DNA from: JAGVSZ01 sp019137045
Lineage (GTDB): Bacteria > Pseudomonadota > Gammaproteobacteria > Burkholderiales > SG8-39
NCBI GenBank assembly: GCA_046347635.1
Contig: JAXMFT010000011.1
Span: forward strand, 62,001-126,000
DNA: 64,000 nt
Reading direction: 5' to 3'
The notes beneath the pieces are model-generated. The model worked only from the letters and a program-made list of their open reading frames with translations, ran no database searches and was not told where the DNA came from. Below, piece by piece: positions 37,372 to 46,800 of the stretch (positions within the stretch are counted from its first letter, which is position 1; every line of letters starts with the position of its first letter). Made by a program: the position numbers and the translations under genes.

Positions 37372-38313
37372 TCAGGGGACGGCGAACGGCGAAGCGTCGC
37401 CCGGCGCGATCGCGAAGAGGCGCGGATTGGCAGGATCGACGTCGACGCGCACCCATTGGACCTGGGGGGCGCCGAAGACCTCCAGTCGGGTGAAGCGCGC
37501 GAGCCGCCGGCCGGTGGCCGGGTCGCTGAGCGGCTGGTCGACGCGGTAACGGTGCCCGTCTCCGTGCACGAACAGCAGCGGCTTCCCGAGCTGCGCCGCG
37601 TGCGTCTGCAGCGCCGCGCGGAAGCGGACGTAGCCATCGAGCGGACGCGGCGGCCGCTCGAACCCCGGGTCGCCGTGCGCGAAGACGACCAGGCCCGCCG
37701 CCTCGTCCGCCCGCGCGCGGCGGGCGGCATCGGCGAGCCACGCGAGGTTCGCGGCCATGCGCGCGGCGTGCTCGGCGTCCGTGCTGCCGTCCCGGCGCAG
37801 GTTGTTGTTGCTGCCCGGGATGTTGAGCGTGGCGAAGACCACCCCGCCGAACTCCCAGCGGACGTTCTCGCGATAGGCGGCGAAGCGCGGGTCCGCGCTC
37901 TGGCGCGCGAGCCGGATCGTGCGCCGTCCCAGGCTCGCATCGCCGGCGTGGAACAGCGTGCGCAGCCGGTCGAGGCGCTCGAGGGGATCGTGCCTGCCGG
38001 CGAGCGCGCCGCCGCAATCGGTCCACTCGTTGTCGCCCGGAACGAAGACGAACGGCACCGGCGATGCGTCGAAGAGGCGCCGCCGGTCGGCGAACAGCTC
38101 GTCGGAGCACGGGGCGACGCCGAGCTTGAAATCGCCGACGTGGACGGCGAACGCGACGTTCGCGCCGGCGAACCCCGCGATTAGGCGCTCGACGGCGCGC
38201 TCCTCGAAGCCGAAGTAGGGCGTGTCGCCGAAGGCCGCGAAGCTGAACCGCTCGGCGCCGTGGGCGGAGAGGGCGGATGCCGCCAGCGCGAGGGCGGCGA
38301 GCGCTCGCCTCAC
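37372..38313 (-). CDS. Secreted metallophosphoesterase
   Basis: A 313-residue protein with an N-terminal signal peptide (RALAALALAASALSAHGAE) and calcineurin-like phosphoesterase motifs: FGDTPYFG, HVGDFKLG, VPGDNEWTDC, HGDPGFE and HGDGHRYRVD, the metal-binding Asp/His/Asn set. Probably periplasmic; substrate unknown. Its GTG start overlaps the mutS stop as GTGA, so it is read from the mutS transcript, though there is no obvious functional link. Confidence 0.85.
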   Translation of the reverse strand: MRRALAALALAASALSAHGAERFSFAAFGDTPYFGFEERAVERLIAGFAGANVAFAVHVGDFKLGVAPCSDELFADRRRLFDASPVPFVFVPGDNEWTDCGGALAGRHDPLERLDRLRTLFHAGDASLGRRTIRLARQSADPRFAAYRENVRWEFGGVVFATLNIPGSNNNLRRDGSTDAEHAARMAANLAWLADAARRARADEAAGLVVFAHGDPGFERPPRPLDGYVRFRAALQTHAAQLGKPLLFVHGDGHRYRVDQPLSDPATGRRLARFTRLEVFGAPQVQWVRVDVDPANPRLFAIAPGDASPFAVP

Positions 38314-40868
38314 AGCCTCTTCAGCCGGTAGAGCAGCTCGAGCGCGTCGCGCGGGGTCAGCTCGTCGGGGTCGACCGACTCGAGCAGGTCCACCGCGGGA
38401 TGGCGCTCCGGCGCCGCCGGCGGCGGCGCGGCGAAGAGGTCGGCGTGCCCGTCGCGCTGCAGGCTGCGGCGCTCCAGGTCCTGGAGGTAGCGCCGCGCGG
38501 CGCGGATCACGGCGCCCGGCACGCCGGCGAGCGCCGCGACCTGCAGGCCGTAGCTCTGGCTCGCCGGGCCTTCCTCGAGCGCGTGCAGGAAGACGATCCG
38601 GTCCTTGTGCTCGACCGCGTCGAGGTGGACGTTGGCGACCTCGCGGTAGTCCTGCGCGAGCCCGGTGAGCTCGAAGTAGTGGGTGGCGAACAGCGTGTAG
38701 GCCCGCGTGCGCTCGACCAGGTGGCGCGCGATCGCCCAGGCGAGCGCGAGCCCGTCGAAGGTCGAGGTGCCGCGCCCGACCTCGTCCATCAGCACCAGGC
38801 TCGCGGCGGTCGCGTTGTGCAGGATGTTCGCGCTCTCGGTCATCTCGACCATGAACGTCGAGCGCCCGCCGGCGAGGTCGTCGGCGGCGCCGATGCGGGT
38901 GAAGATGCGGTCGACCGGGCCGAGGCGGGCGGCGCGCGCCGGAACGAGGCTGCCGACGTGCGCGAGCAGCACGATCAGCGCGACCTGGCGCATGTAGGTC
39001 GACTTGCCGCCCATGTTCGGGCCGGTGATCAGCAGCAGCCGGCGCGTGGGCGCGAGCCGCGTGTCGTTGGCGATGAACTGCTCCACCTGCGACTCGACCA
39101 CCGGGTGGCGGCCGCCCTCGATCTCGAGCGCCGACTCGTCGACGAACTGCGGGCGCCGCCAGTCGCGCGCGATTGCCGTCGCCGCGAAGGCGGCGAGGAC
39201 GTCGATCTCCGCCACGGCGCGCGCGAGCGCCTGGAGCTGCGGCGTGTACGGGGCGAGCTGCGCGAGCACCTCGTCGTAGAGCGACTTCTCGAGTGCGAGC
39301 GCGCGCTCCTGGGCCGAGAGCGCCTTGTCCTCGAAGGCCTTCAGCTCCGGCGTGATGTACCGCTCCGCGTTCTTCAGCGTCTGCCGGCGCCGGTAGTCGT
39401 CCGGGACCTTGTCGGCGTGCGCGTTGGTGACTTCGATGTAGAAGCCGTGCACGCGGTTGTACTCGACGCGCAGGTTGGGAATGCCGCTCCGCTCGCGTTC
39501 GCGCGCCTCGAGCTGCACGAGGAACTCGCCCGCGTTCGACTGCAGCGCGCGCAGCTCGTCGAGCTCGGCGCTGTAGCCGGCCGCGATCACGCCGCCCTCG
39601 CGCACCAGCGCGGCGGGCTCTTCCTTCAAGGCGCGGCGCAGGAGGGCGAGGGCGTCCGGGGACGGCGCGAGCGCGGCGCGCAGCTCGGCGAGGCGGGGAG
39701 CCTCCGCCGGGGCGATTGCGCGCACGAGCTCGGGCAGGAGCGCGAGCGACTCGCGCAGGCCCGCGAGCTCGCGCGGCCGCGCGCTTCTGAGCGCGATGCG
39801 AGCGGCGATGCGTTCGATGTCGGCGCAGCCTTTGAGCACGGCGTGCGCGGCGATGAACGGCCCGCCGCCCGCTTCCCCGCACAGCGCTTCGACCGCTTCG
39901 TGGCGCGCCGCGAGCATCCGGCGGTCGCGCAGCGGATGATGGAGCCAGTGGCGCAGGAGCCGGCTCCCCATCCCGGTCGCGCACGCGTCGAGCTCGCTGA
40001 AGAGGGTCGGGGCCGGGGTGCCGCGCAGCGTCTCGGTGAGCTCGAGGTTGCGCCGCGTCGCGGCGTCGAGGCGGACGTATTCGTCGCCGCGCTCGGCCAG
40101 CAGCGCCACGACGTGCGTGAGCGCCTGCGCCTGGGTCCTGCGCGCGTAGGCGAGGAGCGCCCCGGCGGCGCCGAGCGCGGTGTCGAGGTCGTCGACTCCG
40201 AACCCCGCGAGGCCGGCGGTCCCGAACTGCTCGCCGAGCAGCCGGCGCGCCGCATCGGCGTCGAACTGCCAGGCGGGCAGCCGCGTCACGGCGCCGGCGT
40301 CCTGGGGCAGGTCGAGCCCCGCGCCCTCGGCGACGAGGATCTCGGCGGGGGCGATCCGGCGCAGCTCGTCGGCGAGCGCGCGGGCCCCGACCTCGGCGAC
40401 GCGGAAGTCGCCGCTCGCGAGGTTGAGCCACGCCAGGCCGACCGTGCCGCGCGCGGCCGCGAGCGCGAGCAGGACGTTGTCCGACTTCTCGTCCAGCAGG
40501 CCCGCGTCGGTGAGCGTGCCCGGGGTGACGATGCGCGTGACCGCGCGCTCCACCGGGCCTTTCGCGGTGGCGACGTCGCCGACCTGCTCGCAGATCGCGA
40601 CCGACTCGCCGCGCTGGACGAGCTTCGCGAGGTACTGCTCGGCCGAGTGCCACGGCACGCCGGCCATCTTGATCGGCTGGCCCGCGGAGGCGCCGCGCTG
40701 GGTGAGCGTGATGTCGAGGAGGCGGGCCGCCTTCTCGGCGTCGTCGTAGAAGAGCTCGTAGAAGTCGCCCATCCGGTAGAAGAGCAGCATGTCCGGGTAC
40801 TGGGCCTTGAGGCCCAGGTACTGCTGCATCATCGGGGTGTGCTTCTCCGGCGAGCTCGGCGCGTTCAT
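38310..40868 (-). CDS. mutS: DNA mismatch repair protein MutS
   Basis: Recognises base mismatches and recruits MutL. The 852-residue protein has the mismatch-binding domain with the Phe-x-Glu contact in GDFYELFYDDA, core and clamp domains (VHGFYIEVTNAH), and the ABC-type ATPase with Walker A GPNMGGKST near 616, DEVGRGTSTFDG and ATHYFELT. The C-terminus (ELTPRDALELLYRLKRL) carries the tetramerisation element. ATG 40868 overlaps the suhB stop as ATGA. Confidence 0.97.
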   Translation of the reverse strand: MNAPSSPEKHTPMMQQYLGLKAQYPDMLLFYRMGDFYELFYDDAEKAARLLDITLTQRGASAGQPIKMAGVPWHSAEQYLAKLVQRGESVAICEQVGDVATAKGPVERAVTRIVTPGTLTDAGLLDEKSDNVLLALAAARGTVGLAWLNLASGDFRVAEVGARALADELRRIAPAEILVAEGAGLDLPQDAGAVTRLPAWQFDADAARRLLGEQFGTAGLAGFGVDDLDTALGAAGALLAYARRTQAQALTHVVALLAERGDEYVRLDAATRRNLELTETLRGTPAPTLFSELDACATGMGSRLLRHWLHHPLRDRRMLAARHEAVEALCGEAGGGPFIAAHAVLKGCADIERIAARIALRSARPRELAGLRESLALLPELVRAIAPAEAPRLAELRAALAPSPDALALLRRALKEEPAALVREGGVIAAGYSAELDELRALQSNAGEFLVQLEARERERSGIPNLRVEYNRVHGFYIEVTNAHADKVPDDYRRRQTLKNAERYITPELKAFEDKALSAQERALALEKSLYDEVLAQLAPYTPQLQALARAVAEIDVLAAFAATAIARDWRRPQFVDESALEIEGGRHPVVESQVEQFIANDTRLAPTRRLLLITGPNMGGKSTYMRQVALIVLLAHVGSLVPARAARLGPVDRIFTRIGAADDLAGGRSTFMVEMTESANILHNATAASLVLMDEVGRGTSTFDGLALAWAIARHLVERTRAYTLFATHYFELTGLAQDYREVANVHLDAVEHKDRIVFLHALEEGPASQSYGLQVAALAGVPGAVIRAARRYLQDLERRSLQRDGHADLFAAPPPAAPERHPAVDLLESVDPDELTPRDALELLYRLKRL

Positions 40869-41674
40869 GCCGTCCTGAGCGCCCCGCGGTGCGTCTGCTG
40901 CACGACCTGCAGCAGCGGCGCGAAGACCTTCGGCGCGCCGCAGACGATGTGGCCGCGGTCGAGGTAGTCCGGCGCGCCGTCGAAGTCGCTCACCAGCCCC
41001 CCGGCCTCGAGGATGAGCAGGGCGCCCGCGGCCATGTCCCACGGCGAGAGCCCGATCTCCCAGAACCCGTCCAGCCTGCCGGCGGCGACGTACGCGAGGT
41101 CGAGCGCCGCCGCGCCCGCGCGCCGGATGCCCGCCGCCGTGCGCGTCACCCGCTCGAACGCCGCCATGTACTCGTCGAGGTGCGCGAGGTCGCGGAACGG
41201 AAAGCCCGTGCCGATCAGCGACTCGGCGAGGTTCGCGCGCTTCGACACGCGGATGCGCCGGTCGTTCAGGAACGCCCCGCGCCCGCGCGTGGCGGTGAAG
41301 AGCTCGTTGCGCCCGGGGTCGAAGACGACCGCCTGCTCGAGCACGCCGCGGTGGCGCAGCGCGATCGAGATGGCGTACTGCGGGAAGCCGTGGATGAAGT
41401 TGGTGGTGCCGTCGAGCGGGTCGATGATCCACACGTGCTCCGACCGGCCGGCGGCGCCCGACTCCTCCGCGAGGAAGGCGTGGGCGGGGTAAGCTTTGTG
41501 GAGCACCTCGATGATGGCTGCCTCCGCGGCGTGGTCCACCTCGGTCACGAAGTCGTTCTGGCGCTTGCGGGTGACCGTCACCCCTTCGAGGTCGCGGGCG
41601 GCGCGATTGATGACCGCGGCCGCGCGGCGCGCCGCCTTGACGGCGATGTTGAGCATCGGGTGGAGCGTGGACAT
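40865..41674 (-). CDS. suhB: Inositol-1-monophosphatase (SuhB)
   Basis: Mg-dependent phosphatase that in E. coli also acts with Nus factors in rRNA transcription. The 269-residue protein has the metal-binding motifs E70-E71 (LAEESG), DPLDGTTNF (85-93) and WDMAAGALLI. Normal length. It is divergent from trmJ with a 32-base gap, the arrangement seen in E. coli where iscR follows trmJ. Transcribed ahead of mutS. Confidence 0.95.
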   Translation of the reverse strand: MSTLHPMLNIAVKAARRAAAVINRAARDLEGVTVTRKRQNDFVTEVDHAAEAAIIEVLHKAYPAHAFLAEESGAAGRSEHVWIIDPLDGTTNFIHGFPQYAISIALRHRGVLEQAVVFDPGRNELFTATRGRGAFLNDRRIRVSKRANLAESLIGTGFPFRDLAHLDEYMAAFERVTRTAAGIRRAGAAALDLAYVAAGRLDGFWEIGLSPWDMAAGALLILEAGGLVSDFDGAPDYLDRGHIVCGAPKVFAPLLQVVQQTHRGALRTA

Positions 41675-41706
41675 GACGGCGGCGCGCGAAAGGCCGCAAT
41701 TCTAGT

Positions 41707-42468
41707 ATGAGCGCGGAGTTTCCCCGCGGCGACGCGCGGCTCGCGCGCGTGCGCGTCGTGCTCTCGCACACCACGCATCCGGGCAACATCGGCGCCGCCG
41801 CGCGCGCGCTGAAGGCGATGGGGCTCGCGCGGCTCGCGCTCGTGAACCCGCGCCACTTCCCCGACCCGCAGGCCGAGGCGATGGCCGTCGGGGCCGACGA
41901 CGTGCTCGCGGCGGCGGGCGTGTGCGCGAGCCTCGACGAGGCGCTCGCCGGCGCCACGCTCGCGATCGCGCTCACGGCGCGGCGGCGCGACCTGTCGCCC
42001 CTCGCGCTCGACGTCCGCGACGCTGCGCGGCTCGCGGTGGAGGAGGCGGCGAGCGGCGGCGAGGTGGCCTATGTCTTCGGGACGGAGATGTCGGGGCTCT
42101 CGAACGACGAGGTGATCCGCTGCCAGCGCGTGGCGCACATCGCCACGAACCCGGACTTCTCCTCGCTCAACCTGGCGGCGGCGGTGCAGATCGTCGCCTA
42201 CGAAACGCGGGTTGCGCTCCTCGGCGGGGTCGCGCCCGACCCTGGGCGCACGCCGCCCGCGACGCACGAGGAGCTCGAAGGGCTGTTCGCGCACCTGGAG
42301 ACGAGCATGGTCCGGAGCGGCTTTCTCGACCCGCACAATCCGCGCCGGCTCCTCGAGCGCCTGCGGCGGCTCCTCGGCCGCGCGCGGCCGGAGTCGCAGG
42401 AAGTGAACATCCTCCGGGGCATGCTCACGGCCTGGGACGAGGGACCGCGGGGACCGCGCCGGGAATAG
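41707..42468 (+). CDS. trmJ: tRNA (Cm32/Um32) methyltransferase TrmJ
   Basis: SPOUT methyltransferase that 2'-O-methylates position 32 of tRNAs. The 253-residue protein has NPGNIGAAARALKAMGL near the start, FGTEMSGLSNDEV and NPDFSSLNLAAAVQ, and a C-terminal helical extension. Divergent from suhB. Its TAG stop lies inside the IscR-like site in front of cysE. Confidence 0.94.
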   Translation: MSAEFPRGDARLARVRVVLSHTTHPGNIGAAARALKAMGLARLALVNPRHFPDPQAEAMAVGADDVLAAAGVCASLDEALAGATLAIALTARRRDLSPLALDVRDAARLAVEEAASGGEVAYVFGTEMSGLSNDEVIRCQRVAHIATNPDFSSLNLAAAVQIVAYETRVALLGGVAPDPGRTPPATHEELEGLFAHLETSMVRSGFLDPHNPRRLLERLRRLLGRARPESQEVNILRGMLTAWDEGPRGPRRE

Positions 42469-42497
42469 TTGACTAGAAAAGTCGGACTTCGGATAAT
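42465..42497 (+). promoter_or_regulatory. Sigma-70 promoter with an IscR type 1-like site upstream of cysE
   Basis: TTGACT (42469-42474) and GATAAT (42492-42497) are separated by 17 bases, a near-consensus promoter. Overlapping the -35 is an inverted repeat GACT-N5-AGTC (42471-42483) with an ATAGTT left flank, matching most positions of the type 1 IscR consensus known from E. coli. The predicted logic is repression by holo-IscR when iron-sulfur clusters are plentiful. IscR itself is not in this window. Confidence 0.7.
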
Positions 42498-42522
42498 GAA
42501 CGCGTCGACAGAGGGTTGAGGC

Positions 42523-43263
42523 ATGTTCTCCAGGATCCGCGAAGACGTTTCGAGCGTGTTCGACCGCGACCCCGCGGCGCGGTCCACGTGGGAGATCCTC
42601 ACCTGCTATCCGGGGCTGCACGCCGTGCTCTTCCACCGGCTCGCGCACCGGCTCTGGGGCTGGGGGCTGCGCTGGCTGGCGCGCTGGCTGTCGCATCTCG
42701 CCCGCTGGCTCACCGGCATCGAGATCCACCCGGGCGCGACGATCGGCCGGCGCTTCTTCATCGACCACGGCATGGGCGTCGTGATCGGGGAGACGGCCGA
42801 GATCGGCGACGACGTCACCCTCTACCACGGGGTGACGCTCGGCGGCACCACCTGGAACAAGGGCAAGCGCCATCCGACCCTGCGGAACGGGGTCGTCGTG
42901 GGCGCGGGGGCCAAGCTCCTCGGCCCGATCGTGGTCGGCGACTACGCCAAGGTCGGCTCCAACGCGGTGCTGGTCAAGGACGTGCCGCCCGGCGCCACGG
43001 CGGTGGGGATCCCCGCGAAGATCATCATGGCCGAGCAGGATCTGGCGCGCGAGGCGCACGCCGCGAAGCTCGGATTCTCGGCCTACGGCCTCTCGACCCG
43101 GGACGACGATCCGGTCGCGCAGGCGATCCGCGGCCTGACCGACCACACCGCCGACCTGGAGGCCCGGATCGCCGACCTCGCCGAAAAGCTCGAGCGCGCG
43201 ACCCGCGCGCCCGACGAGGCGCGCGCGGAGGCCACCCGCCTGCGCAAGGTCGTGGACAAGTAG
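42523..43263 (+). CDS. cysE: Serine O-acetyltransferase
   Basis: Makes O-acetylserine, the precursor of cysteine. The 246-residue protein has an alpha-helical N-terminal domain and a left-handed beta-helix of hexapeptide repeats from about residue 65 (IHPGATIGRRFFIDHGMG, VIGETAEIGDDVTLYHGVTLGG). The catalytic His is in DHGMG or YHGVTLGG by family comparison. The C-terminus is a helical extension. It is driven by a promoter carrying an IscR-like site, linking cysteine supply to iron-sulfur status. Confidence 0.95.
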   Translation: MFSRIREDVSSVFDRDPAARSTWEILTCYPGLHAVLFHRLAHRLWGWGLRWLARWLSHLARWLTGIEIHPGATIGRRFFIDHGMGVVIGETAEIGDDVTLYHGVTLGGTTWNKGKRHPTLRNGVVVGAGAKLLGPIVVGDYAKVGSNAVLVKDVPPGATAVGIPAKIIMAEQDLAREAHAAKLGFSAYGLSTRDDDPVAQAIRGLTDHTADLEARIADLAEKLERATRAPDEARAEATRLRKVVDK

Positions 43264-43267
43264 CGGT

Positions 43268-43302
43268 GCGGCCGCAGTTGCCCGGGGCCGCCCCGCGGCC
43301 GC
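43268..43302 (+). terminator. Possible GC-rich hairpin after cysE
   Basis: Two copies of GCGGCCGC (43268-43275 and 43295-43302) can pair across a 19-base loop that also contains GC-rich inverted segments. No T-run follows, so it would be a weak or Rho-assisted terminator. It separates cysE from the small secreted protein at 43320. Confidence 0.3.
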
Positions 43303-43319
43303 GCGCGTAGCATCCCCGC

Positions 43320-43836
43320 ATGCGCGTCGCGCGTTCCATCCGTCCGGGGCTGCTCGCCGTCCTCGTCGTCAGCGGCGGTCCGGTGGTGGCGCAGTCCATG
43401 GACGAGCGCGCGGCGCAGGTGCGCCAGACGCTCGGCGCACCGCCGCCGATCGAGACCGTGATCGACCGCGGCACGCGCGTGCTCGGTCAGCCGCAGGCAG
43501 CGCCGTCCGCGAGCGGCGCGCCGACCGTCGATCCGCGTCTGGTGGGCGGCAGCGCCACCCCGGCATCCCCGTCCCCCGCGTCGGCGGGCGCGCCGGCGGT
43601 CCCGGCGGCAGTCGGCATGCCCGGGTTGTCCGGCACCACGTCGCCGCGCGGCACCGGCGTTCGTCAACGACCCGCGCGGGACCGGCTTCCTGAACGACGC
43701 GCGCGGCACCGGCACTGCCGGCGCACGCGCGCCGATGCCCGGACTCAGGGTCGTGCCGCAGGCGGGCGACGGCCAGGTGACCGGAACGTCGAATCTCGTG
43801 ACCGGGGACGGGCGCGCGCCCGGCCTCGCCCCGTAG
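43320..43836 (+). pseudogene. Small secreted Gly/Pro/Ala-rich protein, one frameshift
   Basis: I do not recognise the family. The protein has a signal peptide (MRVARSIRPGLLAVLVVSGGPVVAQ), then DERAAQVRQTLGAPPPIETVIDRG and a low-complexity Ala/Pro/Ser stretch. Around 43656-43659 the frame breaks; the next frame reads FVNDPRGTGFLNDARGTG, a short repeat, then GDGQVTGTSNLVTGDGR and a stop at 43834-43836. The composition and repeat make it clear that this second frame is real. A spurious extra base or two missing bases would explain the break. Probably periplasmic; function unknown. Confidence 0.6.
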
Positions 43837-43843
43837 CGCCGCT

Positions 43844-46800
43844 TCACGCGGCGCGTCCGCCCAGCATCCCCAGCACGTGCTTCACCGCGGCCGCGCGCTC
43901 CTTGAGCGTCGCCGAGGGCACCGCCGCGCGCAGCTTGGTCGGCCCGAGCAGCCGCCAGCCGCGCTCCTTCTGGACGAGCTGGATCACGCGCCCGGGATCC
44001 ACCGCGGCGTGCGGGCCGAACTGGATCTGCACGTGCTCGGGCGTGGCGTCCAGGCGCGCGACGCCGAGCGGGTGGCCGAGAATCCGGAGCCGATGGCTCT
44101 CGACCAGCGCCTGCGCGGTCTCGGGCAGCGGGCCGAAGCGGTCGACGAGCTCCTCGTGCATCGCGGTGAGCGCCTCCATCGAGTCGCAGTGCGCGAGCCG
44201 CTTGTAGAGCACGAGGCGCTCGTGGACGTCGGAGCAGTAGCTCGCGGGCTGCAGCGCCGGCACGTGCAGGTTGATCTCGGTGACCACGCCGAGCGGCTGG
44301 GCGAGGTCGGGCTCGCGCCCGGCCCGCAGGCTGCGCACCGCGTGCGCGAGCATGTCGTTGAAGAGGTTGAACCCGACCGCCTGCATCTCGCCGCTCTGCG
44401 ACTCGCCGAGCACCTCGCCCGCGCCGCGGATCTCGAGGTCGTGCATGGCGAGGTAGAACCCGGAGCCGAGCTCCTCCATCATCTGGATCGCCTCGAGCCG
44501 CTTCTTCGCCGCCGCCGAGAGCGCCTCCTCGGGCGGGGTGAGCAGGTAGGCGTAGGCCTGGTGGTGCGAGCGCCCGACGCGGCCGCGCAGCTGGTGCAGC
44601 TGCGCGAGGCCGAAGCGGTCGGCGCGGTGAATCAGGATCGTGTTCGCGGTCGGGATGTCGATCCCGGTCTCGATGATCGTCGAGCACACGAGCAGGTTGG
44701 TGCGCTGCTGCAGGAACTCGCGCATCACCCGCTCGAGCTCGCGCTCGCGCATCTGGCCGTGGGCGACGGCGATGCGCGCCTCGGGAACGAGCTCGGCGAG
44801 GCGCGCCGCCTGCGCGTCGATCGACTCGACCTCGTTGTACAGGAAGTAGATCTGCCCCCCGCGCTTCAGCTCGCGCAGGCAGCCTTCCCGGATGACGCCG
44901 GGCGAATGCGCGCTCACGAAGGTCTTGATCGCGAGCCGCTTCGCCGGCGCGGTCGCGATCACCGAGAGCTCGCGCAGGCCCTCGAGCGACATGGCGAGCG
45001 TGCGCGGGATCGGCGTCGCGGTGAGCGTGAGCACGTCGACCTCGGCGCGCAACGCCTTCAGGCGCTCCTTCTGCCGCACGCCGAAGCGGTGCTCCTCGTC
45101 CACGATCACCAGGCCGAGGCGCTTGAACTTCACCTCGCGCCCGAGCAGCTTGTGGGTCCCGATCGCGATGTCGATGCGCCCCTCGGCGAGGCCCTGCACC
45201 GCGGCCGCGGTCTCCGCGCCGGTGCGGAAGCGCGAGAGCTCGGCGATGCGCACCGGCCAGTCGGCGAAGCGGTCGGAGAAGGTGTTGAAGTGCTGCTCGG
45301 CGAGCAGGGTGGTCGGCGCGAGCACCGCCACCTGCTGGCCGTCGGCGACCGCGACGAAGGCCGCGCGCAGCGCCACTTCGGTCTTGCCGAAGCCGACGTC
45401 GCCGCACACCAGCCGGTCCATCGGCTTCCCGCTGCGCATGTCGTGCACCACCGACTCGATCGCGGCGCGCTGGTCGGGCGTCTCCTCGAAGCCGAAGCCC
45501 GCGGCGAACGCGTCCAGGTCGTGCTGCTTGACGTCGAACTCGCGGCCCTTGCGCGCGGCGCGCTGCGCGTACAGCGCGAGCAGCTCCGCGGCGGTGTCGC
45601 GCACCTGCGCCGCCGCCTTGCGCTTCGCCTTCTCCCAGTCGGCGCCGCCGAGCTTGTGCAGCGGCGCCTGCTCCGGCGGCCCGCCCGAGTAGCGGCCGAC
45701 GGTGTGGAGCTGCGCGACCGGCACGTACAGCTTGTCGGCGTCGGCGTACTCGAGCTGCAGGAACTCGGTCGGGCCGTCGCCGAGGTCGAGGCTCACCAGG
45801 CCGCGGTAGCGGCCGATGCCGTGGCTCTCGTGCACCACCGGGTCGCCGACCGCGAGCTCCGACAGGTCGCGCAGCATCCCCTCGACCGAGCTGCGCTTCG
45901 CCTGTTCGCGGCCCGCGCGCGCGCGGGCGGTGCCGGCGTAGAGCTCCGCCTCGGTGACGATCGCAAAGCCGGCGGGGGCGAGACCGAGCGCACCGAGCGC
46001 GTCCGGCGGCGCGACGAACCCCTGGTGGAGCGGCCCGACGCCGAGCATGAGGGGCGCGGTGCCGGCGAGGAAGGCGGCGAAGTCGCCGCAGGGCGCCGGC
46101 GCGAGGCCGTACTGGGCGAAGTACTCGCTCATCGTCTCGCGGCGCCCGGGGGACTCGGCGAGGACGAGGACGCGTTGCGGCGTGCCGGCGAGAAACGCCT
46201 TGAGGGCCTGCAGCGGGTCGGCGGCGCGGCGCTCGACCGCGATCTGCGGGATGGCGCGCGTCGCCACGAGATCGGTGTCGTCGCGCGCGAGGGCGGGGGC
46301 GTGCAGATCCACGCGCGCGAACTGCCGCGCCGCGACGAAGAAGTCCTCCGCGGTCAGGAAGAGCGCGGGCGGCGGGAGCAGCGGCCGGTCGCGGTCGCCG
46401 CGCAGGAGCTGGAAGCGCGAGTTGACGTCGCGCCAGAACTGGTCGATCGCGCCGTGCACGTCGTGGTGCAGGACCAGCGTCGCCGCGGCGGGAAGGTAAT
46501 CGAAGAGCCGCCCGGTCTGCTCGAAGAAGAGCGGCAGGTAGTACTCGACGCCCGGCGGCGCGACGCCGTTCGAGACGTCCTTGTACACCGCGCTCTTGGA
46601 CACGTCGCCCTCGAACGCCTCGCGGAAGCGGGCGCGGAAGCGCGCGCGCGCCGCGTCGTCGAACGGGAACTCGCGCGCGGGGAGCAGGCGGATCTCCGGC
46701 ACCCGGTAGACGGTGCGCTGGGTGTCGACGTCGAAGGTGCGGATCGACTCGATCTCGTCGTCGGCGAGATCGATGCGGTAGGGGAGCGCGCTCCCCATCG

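Noticed and set aside
37320..37375. A possible short coding tail (ending GAVIYINGTDEAV) after the secreted phosphoesterase
   Set aside because: The phosphoesterase ends with its own stop at 37372, and the tail belongs to a different frame with no start or family support. A frameshifted extension cannot be excluded but there is no positive evidence.
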